Shown here piece after piece: positions 16,230-24,447 of a stretch of DNA of 64,000 bases. Positions within the stretch are counted from its first letter, which is position 1. The number at the start of each line of letters is the position of its first letter. The notes beneath the pieces were generated by a model. That model saw only the letters and a program-made list of their open reading frames with translations. It was not told the DNA's origin and did not search any database. The DNA lies in NCBI RefSeq assembly GCF_026410925.1, contig NZ_CP112972.1, positions 2,976,001-3,040,000 of the forward strand, written 5' to 3'. The stretch is from Halovenus salina. GTDB taxonomy: Archaea; Halobacteriota; Halobacteria; Halobacteriales; Haloarculaceae. The position numbers and the translations under genes are program-made.

Positions 16230-17213
16230 TCACGCCAGAAGTTCGACGCCAAGGACGAGTACACCGACGAGCCCGAACACGACGCCTAAGGCCACCTCCA
16301 TCAGGTCGCTCGGAACGTACTTGGCCACGCGTGTGCCGATGGTCCCGCCGACGACGACCCCGGGGACCGACCACGCGACGACCCACCAGACTGGTGTCGC
16401 CGAGAGCGCATGCACGAGTGCCCCGGCCCCCGCGGCGATAGCGAGCGTGAAAACGCTCGTCGCGACGGCGACACGGGGCGGAAGCCGACACCGGACGATG
16501 AGTTGTGTCGTGACGAGTTCAGGGAGGCCGGCACTGATGAGACCCGTAATAAATCCGCCGACAGTCGACAGCGCGACGCCCGGCGGCCGCCAGCAGGTGT
16601 CGTAGACGAACTGCTCGCCGTCGGTGGTCTCGATGACTGTCGTTCCCTGCTGTGTGTTCTTTTCAGCGAGAAAGGGCGTTTCGTGTTCACCCGGTTCGTA
16701 TTCTTCGGGCGGCTCGTAGTAGACGAGAAACGAGCCCAGAACAACGAGACCAGCCCCGAATAGGAGTTTGAGAAGCGTCGGGTCGACGTAGTGAGCGAGC
16801 AAGGCCCCGAGGACCACCGCTGGGACCGCCCCCGCCAGCAACCACTTGGCAGTTCGATAGTCGACGACCCCCTGCTTGACGTACGCCCGGAGCCCGTTTC
16901 CCATCCCGAACACCTCGGTCAAGAGGCCTGCACCGATTGCCTGTGCCGGTGAGAGCCCGACGACAAGCATAAAAAATGGGCTAAAAAAGAGTGCACCGGA
17001 GACGCCCGAGGCAAGAGCGACCGCAGAAAAGAGGATGGCAGCCGGGAACACCCACCAGTGGGTCAGAAATCGCTCGACGGTGAATCCTGTCGATGGTGCA
17101 CCGGTCGTCGCCGAGGCTGTTCCAACAACCGAGGTCACGTCGAAGACTCCACTCACTGCGAGGCCGACAAGCGCCACCGCGACCGCGATAGCCGTACCAG
17201 ACCATCGAGTCAT
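16230..17213 (-). CDS. TauE/SafE family membrane transporter
   Basis: 327 residues from the ATG at 17213. About eight hydrophobic helices in two halves: AVAVALVGLAVSGVF, FPAAILFSAVALASGVSGAL, FFMLVVGLSPAQAIGAG... in the first and a related VGGFITGLISAGLPELVTTQ block in the second. That repeat organisation is typical of TauE/SafE (sulfite, sulfoacetate or other organic anion export). The substrate cannot be inferred. A hydrophilic loop of about 60 residues separates the halves. The start codon overlaps the upstream AhpD-like stop (ATGA). Confidence 0.88.
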   Translation of the reverse strand: MTRWSGTAIAVAVALVGLAVSGVFDVTSVVGTASATTGAPSTGFTVERFLTHWWVFPAAILFSAVALASGVSGALFFSPFFMLVVGLSPAQAIGAGLLTEVFGMGNGLRAYVKQGVVDYRTAKWLLAGAVPAVVLGALLAHYVDPTLLKLLFGAGLVVLGSFLVYYEPPEEYEPGEHETPFLAEKNTQQGTTVIETTDGEQFVYDTCWRPPGVALSTVGGFITGLISAGLPELVTTQLIVRCRLPPRVAVATSVFTLAIAAGAGALVHALSATPVWWVVAWSVPGVVVGGTIGTRVAKYVPSDLMEVALGVVFGLVGVLVLGVELLA

Positions 17214-17767
17214 GCAAACAGGTCTGCAACACGCTCGTCGGATGGGGTCCACCCAATGAATGCTCCGCCCTCAAACGGAAGGTCGACCGACGCTACGTAG
17301 TTACACAACCCGACATAAAAGTCGACGATTAATCCGATGGCCACGACCTCTGCGGAATTATATGCCTGACAGAGTGCACCGTGTATTTCGTCGGTTACGT
17401 CCCCCGTTGCTACAGCCTCCGCGTATTGAACGAGGACGAACTCCTCAGGGGGAAACGGCGTAAAATTGTCGCCACCAATGGCACGCATCTCGTCGGTTGT
17501 GACACCCTTATTTCGAGCGATGTCGACATGTTGATGCCACTCGTACCGGGCACCGCGTGCCCGGGCGACAGTCAGAATGACCAGCTCCTTTTTTCGCGGC
17601 GTGAGCTGGTCGTATAGCGTATCGAGATACTCTAGCGTCGCCTCCAGAAGCTCCGGATTGTGTGCCCAAACACGGAAGATGTGCCGGTCTCCCAGATAGT
17701 CGTCGGTGAACAGATAGTGATACTCCTCGGGAATCTCATCGATATCGAGTAAATCGAGTCGCGTCAT
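17210..17767 (-). CDS. Carboxymuconolactone decarboxylase/AhpD-fold protein
   Basis: 185 residues of the all-helical CMD family: LTPRKKELVILTVARARGARYEWHQHV, a central MRAIGGDNF, and a C-terminal helix bundle. The redox CxxC of AhpD peroxidoreductases is absent (the equivalent stretch reads ARYEWHQH), so a peroxidase function is unlikely; it may be closer to decarboxylase-type or uncharacterised members. It precedes and overlaps the TauE-like transporter gene, so the two probably act on the same compound. Confidence 0.82.
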   Translation of the reverse strand: MTRLDLLDIDEIPEEYHYLFTDDYLGDRHIFRVWAHNPELLEATLEYLDTLYDQLTPRKKELVILTVARARGARYEWHQHVDIARNKGVTTDEMRAIGGDNFTPFPPEEFVLVQYAEAVATGDVTDEIHGALCQAYNSAEVVAIGLIVDFYVGLCNYVASVDLPFEGGAFIGWTPSDERVADLFA

Positions 17768-17873
17768 GTGCCCCAGTACATCCAGGGTGGTACATAATGG
17801 TAGCTAACCGCCCGGTAATCCGGTCACTCTGTCGTGGGATACGTTCATTGTGTCTGCTCCAGAGTATCGTTGT

Positions 17874-18584
17874 ATGACCGACATGACGTTTCGTACACCG
17901 GACGGAATCGAGGTCCCCAGTGTCACTGCCGACGAAATGCGCGAAGTTGACCGGCTCGCGACCGAGGAGTTCGGCATCGACCTTCCCCAAATGATGGAAA
18001 ACGCTGGCCGAAATCTGGCCTGGCATGCAAGAGAGATGGGAACAGCGGTGACGGTCGTCGCCGGAAACGGGGGCAACGGCGGCGGTGGCATGGCCTGTGC
18101 CCGCCACCTCCACAACCGCGATGTCCCCGTCCGTGTCGTCCTCGACCGACCGCCGGCCGACCTTGAGGGAGCTGCGGCACACCAATACGCGATTCTCGAC
18201 CAGAGTGGAGTCCCGGTCGACACCGGACCGACTGCATTGGGAGAGCCGTCGGTACTCGTGGACGCGCTCATCGGCTACGGACTCACTGGCGCGGTCCGTG
18301 GACCGGCCGCCGAACTCGTCGAGGCGATGAACGACAGGGCGGCTCCTGTGTTGTCACTTGATATCCCCTCCGGCCGGAACGCGACCACCGGCGAGACGCC
18401 GGGCGAGGCGGTCGACCCCGCTCGCGTGCTCACTCTTGCGCTCCCCAAAACGGGGCTCCGGTCGGCCGACTGCCCGGTCTCTCTTGCCGATATCTCACTC
18501 CCTGTCGCTCTTTACGAGCGACTCGGTATCGACTACGAGACGCCATTCAAGAACCGCTACTGGGTAAAAATAAACCCCAAGTGA
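17874..18584 (+). CDS. NAD(P)H-hydrate epimerase (YjeF N-terminal domain)
   Basis: 236 residues from ATG 17874 (a GTG/ATG eight codons earlier is possible). The YjeF_N fold is evident: VTADEMREVDRLATEEFGI, the GNGGNGGGGMACARHL phosphate-binding loop, VLVDALIGYGLTGAVRGP and VLSLDIPSGRNATTGE. The enzyme interconverts S and R forms of hydrated nicotinamide nucleotides. Usually it is fused with or near the NAD(P)HX dehydratase domain; here only the epimerase domain is present, so the dehydratase must be elsewhere. Confidence 0.88.
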   Translation: MTDMTFRTPDGIEVPSVTADEMREVDRLATEEFGIDLPQMMENAGRNLAWHAREMGTAVTVVAGNGGNGGGGMACARHLHNRDVPVRVVLDRPPADLEGAAAHQYAILDQSGVPVDTGPTALGEPSVLVDALIGYGLTGAVRGPAAELVEAMNDRAAPVLSLDIPSGRNATTGETPGEAVDPARVLTLALPKTGLRSADCPVSLADISLPVALYERLGIDYETPFKNRYWVKINPK

Positions 18585-18600
18585 CAACAATGACCGCTCA

Positions 18601-18620
18601 CACGAGGCGAACGGCTCGTG
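18601..18620. terminator. Possible bidirectional hairpin between convergent genes
   Basis: CACGAG and CTCGTG form a 6-bp inverted repeat in the 49-nt gap between the convergent epimerase and channel genes. There is no strong T-tract, so a terminator role is tentative. Confidence 0.3.
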
Positions 18621-18633
18621 TCCCAGAAGGATA

Positions 18634-20265
18634 TCAGGCCGTGTGTCTGCGTTCGAACGCCTGAAGGTCCGTTTCGGTCCCAGCGAGAATCAGCGTGTCC
18701 GAGCGTCGAACCTCGAAGGCAGGCCCTGGATTCGCGTGGACGGTCCCATCGCGTTCGACAGCAAGCACCTGAACACCAGTTTCGGTTCCAACGGGTGCGT
18801 CCCCGAGTGCAGTACCGACGAGTGCGGGAGCGTGTACGCTGGCGACCGTGGGTCGGTCTATCCGCTCGTCACTTCCTCCGGACGAAAGCAGACGTGCCGC
18901 TACCATATGTGCGGTGACGTCTGAGAGCGCGAGCGTGAACCCGATGCCTGCGTCGTAACAGTTCTGAACAGACTGGACGTTATCGGCGCGCGCAAGTGTC
19001 TGAACGTCAGGCGCGTGGTCCCTGATGACCAGCGCTGCGTATACGGCAAGGGAGTCCCGAGAGAGTGCAAGAACGATGCTATCGGCCTCGGCCACGTCCG
19101 CCTTTTTGAGTGTCTGTGGCTCTGTGATGTCCCCGACGACATCGACTCCCTCTTTTTGTTCGTTGTCGACAACCGTGACGTCGACACCGTCTTGACGCAG
19201 ACAGTTCACCACTGTCTCCCCGACGACACCGTAGCCAGCGACGACGGCACGCTTGCAGGATTCTGGACCAGTCGTTGTCTGATTGAGCGTCGTGAGTTGG
19301 TCGCTGTGGCCGACGACGAGCAGAACGGCATGCTCGACCAACGTGCGGTCCGGGTCGACGGGTGCGACGAATTCACCGTGAAACCAGCCGCCAACTACCG
19401 TGATGCCGTACTGCTGGCGGAAAGAACACTCGGCGAGTGTCTGCCCTGCCAGGTCGCTACCCTGTTCGACGAGTATCTCAGAGAGCGCCACCTCATTCTC
19501 GGTCGTCGTGCTGTCAGAGACGCCGTTCGAAACCTGTGTGCCTCTGATTTTTCCAGCCAGACGCTCACCGACAGCCACGCGAGGGCGGACAACCTCGTCA
19601 GCACCGGCGTATCGGTGGTACTCCTCGGAATCGCTGTCTTCGACCACGCTGACGATGCGAATGTCAGGAGCTCGTCGCCGCGCTGCGAGGATAATGCTCG
19701 CGTTTATTTCGTCGTTTACGTCGGCGATTACGGCTGCGGCCTCGGAGATGTTCGCTCGTCCGAGTGCGCCGGCTGTCTCCGGGTCTCCCTGTATCGCATC
19801 GACTCCGTCTCGGAGGAGGTCCCTGACCACATCACGATCGGGTTTGACAAACAGGGGTTCGACGTTCATCTCCTCAAGCTCCGACCGAAGGGCTCCTTCC
19901 CGAGGCGAGTCGGCACAGACGATGACGTGCCCAGTCAGCGAGCTCTGGCTTGGAATCTCCGTTCGAAGTGCGTCCTCAAGTAGTGGGACGACAAAAAACG
20001 GAATGGCAAAAAAGACGAGTGACACGCCGGTGAGATTCATCGCGACGACGACCGCATTCATGACCGGACTCGACCAGGGAGCGTCGCCGCCGAACCCGGC
20101 AGTAGTGAGCGCCTCCAGAACCACCTGGAGTGACCGAACAAACCCGAGACGTTCTCCCTCGAACGTTGCCATCCCCCAGCGGTACACCGACGCATACACA
20201 AACAGGAGGACGAGGCCGCCGACAACCGAGACGGCGACCCGCCGTGAGATGCTCAGCCTCGACAC
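18634..20265 (-). CDS. Two-helix channel-like protein with two TrkA-N/TrkA-C (RCK) modules
   Basis: 543 residues. Two membrane helices (about 11-30 and 68-92) flank a pore-loop-like segment EALTTAGFGGDAPW. The cytoplasmic part then repeats: TrkA-N (about 110-240, GHVIVCADSPREGALRSELEE), TrkA-C, a second TrkA-N (about 335-450, RAVVAGYGVVGETVVNCL) and a second TrkA-C (about 460-543). This is the architecture of a K+ channel with tandem RCK domains. The filter reads AGFGGD rather than the usual VGYGD, so K+ selectivity is uncertain. It lies 70 nt downstream of a stand-alone TrkA gene on the same strand. Confidence 0.85.
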   Translation of the reverse strand: MSRLSISRRVAVSVVGGLVLLFVYASVYRWGMATFEGERLGFVRSLQVVLEALTTAGFGGDAPWSSPVMNAVVVAMNLTGVSLVFFAIPFFVVPLLEDALRTEIPSQSSLTGHVIVCADSPREGALRSELEEMNVEPLFVKPDRDVVRDLLRDGVDAIQGDPETAGALGRANISEAAAVIADVNDEINASIILAARRRAPDIRIVSVVEDSDSEEYHRYAGADEVVRPRVAVGERLAGKIRGTQVSNGVSDSTTTENEVALSEILVEQGSDLAGQTLAECSFRQQYGITVVGGWFHGEFVAPVDPDRTLVEHAVLLVVGHSDQLTTLNQTTTGPESCKRAVVAGYGVVGETVVNCLRQDGVDVTVVDNEQKEGVDVVGDITEPQTLKKADVAEADSIVLALSRDSLAVYAALVIRDHAPDVQTLARADNVQSVQNCYDAGIGFTLALSDVTAHMVAARLLSSGGSDERIDRPTVASVHAPALVGTALGDAPVGTETGVQVLAVERDGTVHANPGPAFEVRRSDTLILAGTETDLQAFERRHTA

Positions 20266-20335
20266 GTCGTGTGAGAGTCGCCGTCAGGCGTATATAATTC
20301 CGGTTTCGCCGGCGTAAGCACCGACCAGCTCCACG

Positions 20336-20989
20336 TCACCCACGAAGTAAATTCATCACTTCGTCGTTGACAGCCGCCTCGACGGCAACGAGATAGCGGT
20401 CGCCTGGCTCCAAGGTGGTGTCGGCGGTACTGACCCGGTCACCGTTCGCGTGAGCGATGATGAGACTCCCGCGTGGCAGACTCGTGTTCCGGAGTGTTCG
20501 GCCGGCCGCCGGCGCGTTTGGAGTGATTTTCACTTCGAGGATTTCGAGATTGCCGCCGACCGATTCGACTGAGCGGACGCCGTCGCCGACGAGCTCGTTG
20601 ATGACAGCACGTGCGCCGGGTTCTTCGGGGTAGACAATGCCATCAACAAGATCCGAATACTCCTCAGTTGCCTCTGGGTCGCTAACTCGCATGACCACAG
20701 TCACGTCGGTCATCTCCGCTGCTGCCATACAGATGCCGAGATTCGTCGCGGTGTCGCCGGTCATCGCAGCGAGAACGTCACACCGGTCAGGGTCGGTCTG
20801 CCTGAGGATGTTCGGTCGACTTGCGTCACCCTCGATGACCGTTCCGATGTACTCGTTGTTGATGTACCGACAGCGACCGTGGTCGCGTTCGATGAGCGTG
20901 ACCTTGTGGCCTCTGTCGTTCAAAAGCTGTGCTGTTCTGAGTCCCATCTGTCCGCCGCCTGCGATGACGATCTCCTTTTTATCTATCAT
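20336..20989 (-). CDS. TrkA family potassium-uptake regulatory protein
   Basis: 217 residues: TrkA-N Rossmann domain (MIDKKEIVIAGGGQMGLRTA, acidic ERDHGRC after strand 2, VIEGDASRP) and a TrkA-C domain (about 140-215, GGNLEILEVKITPNAPAAG). Such subunits bind NAD(H) or ATP and gate Trk/Ktr transporters. It sits between an APC permease (9 nt upstream) and the channel-like gene (70 nt downstream), so it may gate either of them rather than a TrkH, which is not in the window. Confidence 0.9.
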   Translation of the reverse strand: MIDKKEIVIAGGGQMGLRTAQLLNDRGHKVTLIERDHGRCRYINNEYIGTVIEGDASRPNILRQTDPDRCDVLAAMTGDTATNLGICMAAAEMTDVTVVMRVSDPEATEEYSDLVDGIVYPEEPGARAVINELVGDGVRSVESVGGNLEILEVKITPNAPAAGRTLRNTSLPRGSLIIAHANGDRVSTADTTLEPGDRYLVAVEAAVNDEVMNLLRG

Positions 20990-20998
20990 GGTTGTCTC

Positions 20999-22369
20999 TT
21001 ACTGAGGGGTTGGTTCCTGTGAACGTTGTTCTGTGCCTTCGCTGTGACGCCGCTTGTAGCGCTCCCAGAGCACGTAGACGATACCACCGAACGCCAGCCA
21101 GCTAATTGCAATTGCCCATGTCTCCGGGGAAATGTAGAATCCCAACACCAGATTCAAAACGATTCCGAGCAGCGGTGGAATTGGGTAGAACGGAATCGAG
21201 AACGGCCGTGAGAGGTCCGGCTTCTGGCGGCGTAGCCGCATCACCGCAACGTTAACAACAATAAACCCGAGTAGCGAAAACAGGCTCGCGAGGTTGCCGA
21301 TAAGCCGAATCGGGACGAATAGCACCGTCAACAACATCACGACTGCGCTGGCAAGAATAGCAGCAAACGGCGTCCCGAACCGGGGATGAATCTGTCCGAG
21401 TTTGCTCGGTAGCTGTCGTTCTCTTCCCATTGCGAACGCAACACGGCTGGAGCCGATGATGACCGCGTTGAGCGCACTGATTGTTGAGAACACAGCCCCG
21501 AACGTAATCAGAGCAGCACCGGTCCCGATTATCGGAAACGAGGGCATGAATCCTTCGGCGGCCTGTGCGACGGCCGTCTCGCCCGCGGCACCGAGTTCCT
21601 CGGCACCGAGTGTACCAATAGCGACGAAGACGACAAGCAGGTAGATAACGACGGTCACGAGCAGGCTCAGGAAGATGGCTCGCGGAATGTTCTTCTGTGG
21701 GTTTTCGACCTCCTCGGTGACTGTTGCGATTAGGTCGTAGCCCTGGAACGCGATGAATGTCAGCCCCATTGCTGGCAGAATCTTCGTGAATCCACCGTCT
21801 TCTGGGACAAAGGGCGTAAACTCGCCCGTCTCGACTGCGAACACACCGAAGGCAATGAAGACGAGAAGAATGGCGATTTTAAGAACTGTTATAATCGTCT
21901 CTGCCCCGCCACTCGCCTCGGTCGAAACGGCGTTGAGCGCGACAAACAGACCAACGACGACGATTGCATAGACAATTGGCAGGTCAGGTGCGGACGGCAC
22001 GTAAAGATGGACGAACTCGACGAAATTCGACGAGAACCCGAGCGCGTACAGGCCACCAGCGGCCATATATGTGAACCACCGTGTCCACCCCATGACAAAC
22101 GAAACCGCTCCAGAGAAAGTCTCTCGGACGTAAGCGTAGCCGCCGCCGTTTCGCGGGATTGCACTCGCGAGTTCGGCGTAAGAAAGTGCTGTAAACAGCG
22201 TCACACCTCCGTTCAGACCGAACACAACGACTGCGGCCGGCCCAGCTGTCTCCGCCGCCAACCCAGTGAGGACAAAGATTCCTGCGCCTATCATCGCACC
22301 GACTCCAACCATCGTCGCGTCGAGCAATCCCAGAGACGCTCCGGGAGCCCGGTCACCAGCGTGGCTCAT
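20999..22369 (-). CDS. APC superfamily amino-acid permease
   Basis: 456 residues with about 12 hydrophobic helices. The first helix carries the conserved GVGAMIGAGIFVLTGLAA unwound-helix motif of APC transporters; further family marks are ALSYAELASAIPRNGGGYAY, FIAFQGYDLIATVTEEVENP and GRERQLPSKLGQIHPRFGTP. It imports or exchanges amino acids or related amines; the substrate is not predictable. It is the first gene of a likely three-gene operon with trkA-like and channel-like genes, an arrangement linking amino-acid transport to RCK-type gating. Confidence 0.92.
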   Translation of the reverse strand: MSHAGDRAPGASLGLLDATMVGVGAMIGAGIFVLTGLAAETAGPAAVVVFGLNGGVTLFTALSYAELASAIPRNGGGYAYVRETFSGAVSFVMGWTRWFTYMAAGGLYALGFSSNFVEFVHLYVPSAPDLPIVYAIVVVGLFVALNAVSTEASGGAETIITVLKIAILLVFIAFGVFAVETGEFTPFVPEDGGFTKILPAMGLTFIAFQGYDLIATVTEEVENPQKNIPRAIFLSLLVTVVIYLLVVFVAIGTLGAEELGAAGETAVAQAAEGFMPSFPIIGTGAALITFGAVFSTISALNAVIIGSSRVAFAMGRERQLPSKLGQIHPRFGTPFAAILASAVVMLLTVLFVPIRLIGNLASLFSLLGFIVVNVAVMRLRRQKPDLSRPFSIPFYPIPPLLGIVLNLVLGFYISPETWAIAISWLAFGGIVYVLWERYKRRHSEGTEQRSQEPTPQ

Positions 22370-22609
22370 TTATATACCCGGTTTTGTGCCATACTTGTTC
22401 GAAGACGAGGCGTTCTCGGGAACGCGTACATCCGGGACCTGATTTCTCTGTTAGAAAATTAAACGTAACTTACTCTCACGTTACCGATTTGTCCATCAGT
22501 CTCGCCCCGCAGCTAGCATCTCTTGGCTCAGCACGAGAATTACCCGCTCGAATCGAGCGGTTACGTTGGTGTGAGTTATGTTCATTGAGCGTCCGAGTCG
22601 AAAGCTGAT

Positions 22610-23674
22610 ATGAACAAACAGCAGGGGTTTCTCCTCGTGTTGCTAGCGATTTCAGGCGCCGTGAGCCTCGTGATTGTTCTCCCGTTCGTTCAGTACGTCC
22701 TCGGGGCTGTTATCGTTGCGTATGTCCTTTATCCCGTCAACGAGCGACTCGTACCCGTTCTGGGTCCGCGTCTCGCGCCGTTTGTAGTTATTCTTGGTGC
22801 GTCGCTGACGGTGTTCGTTCCGGTCGGATACCTCGTTTTCATACTGGCGAGAGACCTGATAGCCCTCTCGAATGGAGAAACCGGACTGCAGACCGACCAG
22901 GTCGAGACAACCGTCCGTGACCTGACCGGCCAACAAATCGACCTCTCGGACTCGGTGAATAGCCTCGGAACCGAACTACTCGGTATCCTGTTTACAGATA
23001 TCTCCGCCATGGTTTCATTCGGTCTGCGCCTTTCGGTCGGCCTCGCGCTCGTCGTCTTCGTTTTGTACTACCTGCTCCGGGATGGGGACGACTTCGTCGC
23101 GTGGATCATCGAGATCGCGCCGATGGGGAACACCGTCTGTGGTCGTCTCTTCCGGCGAATCGATAAGACGACCTGGGGCGTCGTCGTCGGGCATCTTCTT
23201 GTGGCAGTACTCCAGGGACTTGTGGGCGGGCTCGGACTCCTGATTGCTGGTGTTCCCAACGTAGTGTTCTGGACGTTCGCCATGGTTGTCCTCTCGCTGT
23301 TGCCGCTCATCGGGGCGTTTCTCGTCTGGGCGCCAGCCGCAGCCTACCTGCTGACAATCGGCCAGATTCGTCCTGGCGTCTTCGTGTTGGTTTACGGTGC
23401 CCTGATTGTCAGTATGATAGACAACTACGTCCGCCCGCTCCTGATAGACAGGGAAGCCAGCCTCAACCCGGCTGTGGTGCTCATTGCGGTGTTCGGGGGC
23501 ACATACGCCATCGGTGTGACCGGACTGTTTGTCGGTCCGGTCATACTTGCAGTGTTCGTGGCGACGGCCGAGGCATTCAATGAAGAGTACGATGCACTCG
23601 GCGAGTCGGCTGTCAAATCCGGCGGCGACCTGTCGGACCCACCAGAGGGAACTCCCGAGGCCAGCGACCCGTGA
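22610..23674 (+). CDS. AI-2E family (PerM-like) transporter
   Basis: 354 residues with about eight hydrophobic segments, starting MNKQQGFLLVLLAISGAVSL. The family signatures are a long central hydrophilic region (about 85-145) and the C-terminal blocks GLLIAGVPNVVFWTFAMV, LPLIGAFLVWAPAAAYLL and LLIDREASLNPAVVLIAVFGG...GLFVGPVILAV. Some relatives export autoinducer-2 or act as Na+/H+ antiporters; neither is shown for archaea. The last 25 residues are polar and acidic. The 240 bases upstream contain no other gene. Confidence 0.88.
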   Translation: MNKQQGFLLVLLAISGAVSLVIVLPFVQYVLGAVIVAYVLYPVNERLVPVLGPRLAPFVVILGASLTVFVPVGYLVFILARDLIALSNGETGLQTDQVETTVRDLTGQQIDLSDSVNSLGTELLGILFTDISAMVSFGLRLSVGLALVVFVLYYLLRDGDDFVAWIIEIAPMGNTVCGRLFRRIDKTTWGVVVGHLLVAVLQGLVGGLGLLIAGVPNVVFWTFAMVVLSLLPLIGAFLVWAPAAAYLLTIGQIRPGVFVLVYGALIVSMIDNYVRPLLIDREASLNPAVVLIAVFGGTYAIGVTGLFVGPVILAVFVATAEAFNEEYDALGESAVKSGGDLSDPPEGTPEASDP

Positions 23675-23694
23675 ATCGTCTCGCTCGGAGCAGT

Positions 23695-24051
23695 TCAGAA
23701 GGTGATTATTTCGTAATCGTCGTCGACGAGCGACCGGATGCTCGGGTGACCGTCGTGGTCGTCGAGTGTCACGACTCCGGCGTCCTCAACCGCATCATCG
23801 ACGCCGAACGCGCCGGCACAGAAGTCACAGACTGCAGTGTCTTCACGGACAGTCTGGTACAGCTCGTGGTAGTCACTTGACTCGTCTTCGAGTTCGGGAA
23901 TCCACTGCGTTCCAGCGCCGTCGAAGATGAGTTTGACCTCGTCGCTCTCGGTCTCGGCGAACTCCTTTGCCGTTTCGAGCGCGTTGGCGAGACGGCCGTA
24001 GTCCGCGTGTGATTCGTTGTCGGCGAGAACAATCACTGCTGTTTTTGCCAT
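23695..24051 (-). CDS. DsrE-like family protein
   Basis: 118 residues from the ATG at 24051 (MAKTAVIVLADNESHADYGR). The DsrE/YchN fold pattern is seen: an N-terminal strand, a KLIFDGAGTQWIPEL strand-loop, and a Cys-containing segment TAVCDFCAGAFGVDDAVEDAG. Cys residues at about 81 and 84 could be the sulfur-carrying site. Archaeal DsrE-like proteins are often small stand-alone proteins of unknown partner. Upstream in-frame sequence up to 24192 is Thr/Cys-rich and probably non-coding. Confidence 0.82.
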   Translation of the reverse strand: MAKTAVIVLADNESHADYGRLANALETAKEFAETESDEVKLIFDGAGTQWIPELEDESSDYHELYQTVREDTAVCDFCAGAFGVDDAVEDAGVVTLDDHDGHPSIRSLVDDDYEIITF

Positions 24052-24163
24052 CGTAACCTCGAACGGTCCTCCACGAGCAAAAACCAACGCTAACCGCGCA
24101 GTAAGGAGGTAACACAGGTGTAACCACACATTGCCGTTGGTGACGGTGGTGGTCGTCTGCGGT

Positions 24164-24400
24164 TCACAGCGGTAACAGCGCGGAGAAGACACAGTTGACG
24201 ACTTCGGTGAGTACTGGGTGGCTGTGAACGGCCTCCTGGATGTCCTGAACCGTCTCGGTCTCGGCTTTCATCGCGGCCACGATTTCCTGTACCAGTGCCG
24301 ATGCGTCGGGGCCGATGATATGACAGTCCCGTATCTCGCTCTCCAGGCAGATGAGAACATTTATTAAAACCTCTTTGATCGAATCGTCACCTCTGGGATA
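24164..24400 (-). pseudogene. Remnant: C-terminal end of a pyridine-nucleotide-disulfide oxidoreductase (Lpd/MerA-like)
   Basis: Translating the minus strand down to the TGA at 24164-24166 gives about 60 residues that clearly belong to the dimerisation domain of the family: RDCHIIGPDASALVQ, then IVAAMKAETETVQDIQEAVH and SHPVLTEVVNCVFSALL. The HPVLTEVV motif with its His-Pro is the catalytic-base region. Upstream the reading frame decays (DDSIKEVLINVLICLES is only loosely alignable) and no start, FAD motif or active-site Cys pair exists. An intact relative lies at 30997. This is therefore a truncated gene, not a functional ORF. Confidence 0.75.
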
Positions 24401-24447
24401 GTGGCTCGATGCTGTCGAACGCCTCGTGGAAGCGGCCTGACCCCGGT

